From: Fen-671 sp035502515
Lineage (GTDB): Bacteria; Actinomycetota; Acidimicrobiia; Acidimicrobiales; Palsa-688
DNA length: 5,522 bases
Assembly: GCA_035502515.1 (NCBI GenBank)
Contig: DATJUH010000299.1
Coordinates: 1 to 5,522, forward strand
Direction of reading: 5' to 3'
The notes below the pieces were generated by a model. That model did no database searches and was not told the DNA's origin. It saw only the letters and a program-made list of their open reading frames with translations. The position numbers and the translations under genes were made by a program. Position 1 is the stretch's first letter. Each line of letters opens with the position of its first letter. Below are positions 4,749-5,522 of the stretch, one piece after another.

Positions 4749-5522
4749 GTGCTAGCGGACATTAAAGACGTCAGACCGGCACAGAGCGCCGGCCGGGCCG
4801 CCCCGCCCCGGCGGTCCCGAGTAAGCGGTCTCGTTCGCCGCGAGCAGCGAGCCGGAGCCCTCTTTGCCACCCCGGCTGCCATTGCGGTGGTGGCCATCAT
4901 CGTCGTCCCCTTGGTCTACGCCGTCTGGATGAGCCTCCATCGAACGCCGTTGGCCGGAGCCCCCGTCTTCGCCGGTTTGAGCGAGTACGGGCAAGTCCTC
5001 GGCACGCCTGAGTTCTGGGGAAGCCTCCTGGTGACGGCGAAGGTTATTATCCCGACGATCGCAGTCGAGCTCTTTCTCGGCACCAGCCTGGCGTTGTTAC
5101 TGCATAATCTGCCCGGAGGCAACGTCCTCCGCCTCCTCATCATCGTCCCGCTCTTGCTATCACCGGCCATCATCGGGGCGGACTGGGCCGTGATGCTGAA
5201 CCGCGAGTCAGGCATCGCCGACTATTTGCTCAGCTTGGTCCACCTGCCCCAGATCTCGTTCCTGACGAGTGGAAGCGCTGTGCTCCCTACGCTGGATGGG
5301 GTCTACGCGTGGCAAAACCTTGGGTTCACGCTTATTGTCGTGACCGCCGGGCTGGCCAATATCCCGCGTGAGCTAACGGACGCGGTGGTAATAGATGGGG
5401 CGACCTATATTCAGCGGCTACGGTACCTGCTGCTGCCGATGTTGCTCCCCTTTTTCGGGATCATAGTGTTCTGGCGCTTCGTGACCTTGATCGAGGACTA
5501 CGGGCTCGTCGGGTTGCTTACG
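4749..5522 (+). CDS. ABC transporter permease (MalF-like, sugar-type), C-terminally cut by window edge
   Basis: An open frame of 258 codons reaching the right edge encodes an inner-membrane permease of the binding-protein-dependent importer. Seen: a basic cytoplasmic N-terminus (about 1-37) with several Arg; a first membrane helix around 38-62 (LFATPAAIAVVAIIVVPLVYAVWMSL); further helices near 93-118, 129-148, 185-203 and 232-248; and the EAA-type loop that docks on the ATPase, here E208-L-T-D-A...D216-G217-A...L229-P230, slightly degenerate at the EAA triplet. The loop before the first periplasmic segment (LHRTPLAGAPVFAGLSEYGQVL) is standard for MalF/UgpA-type subunits. The start is GTG 4749: an in-frame stop lies at 4713-4715, no ATG is available, and AGG lies about eight bases upstream; TTG 4746 is the only alternative. 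It follows the binding-protein gene by 80 bases on the same strand. A second permease would be expected next. Confidence 0.9.
   Translation, partial: MLADIKDVRPAQSAGRAAPPRRSRVSGLVRREQRAGALFATPAAIAVVAIIVVPLVYAVWMSLHRTPLAGAPVFAGLSEYGQVLGTPEFWGSLLVTAKVIIPTIAVELFLGTSLALLLHNLPGGNVLRLLIIVPLLLSPAIIGADWAVMLNRESGIADYLLSLVHLPQISFLTSGSAVLPTLDGVYAWQNLGFTLIVVTAGLANIPRELTDAVVIDGATYIQRLRYLLLPMLLPFFGIIVFWRFVTLIEDYGLVGLLT

Overview
This is a high-GC bacterial window, roughly two thirds G+C by eye. It uses GTG and TTG starts, carries a Tat-exported solute-binding protein, and encodes a VirB4/TraC-like ATPase of a type common in actinobacterial genomes. Together these suggest an actinomycete or a related high-GC Gram-positive lineage. 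That assignment rests on protein style, not on a marker gene.

Layout: (1) 1-330, minus strand: the N-terminal third of an enolase-superfamily (mandelate racemase/muconate lactonizing) enzyme that runs off the left edge. (2) 331-455: a divergent intergenic region with a consensus -10 hexamer on the plus strand and an operator-like half-site close to the enolase-type start. (3) 456-1901, plus strand: a complete stand-alone P-loop ATPase of the conjugation (VirB4/TraC-like) class. (4) 1902-2144: an AT-richer regulatory stretch with an almost perfect 20-bp palindrome. (5) 2145-3047, plus strand: an Fe(II)/2-oxoglutarate oxygenase of the phytanoyl-CoA dioxygenase (PhyH) family. (6) 3048-3240: an intergenic region with a stop-codon hairpin and a 17-bp tandem repeat. 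(7) 3241-4668, plus strand: a family 1 ABC substrate-binding protein with a twin-arginine signal. (8) 4749 to the right edge, plus strand: the first permease subunit of the same importer, truncated by the window.

The right half reads as the start of an ABC uptake operon (binding protein, then a MalF-like permease; the second permease would be expected beyond the edge). The PhyH oxygenase lies directly upstream and the acid-sugar/hydroxy-amino-acid-type dehydratase relative lies on the left. I infer a module that imports a small polar substrate and modifies it by hydroxylation and dehydration. The substrate cannot be read from sequence. A similar ACCGGT-cored site lies in front of both the dehydratase and the oxygenase, which hints at a shared LacI-type regulator not encoded here. 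The conjugation-type ATPase does not fit that pathway and may be a remnant or an orphan.

No tRNA, rRNA, CRISPR array, insertion sequence or integrase was recognised. No gene-free stretch exceeds 300 bases.
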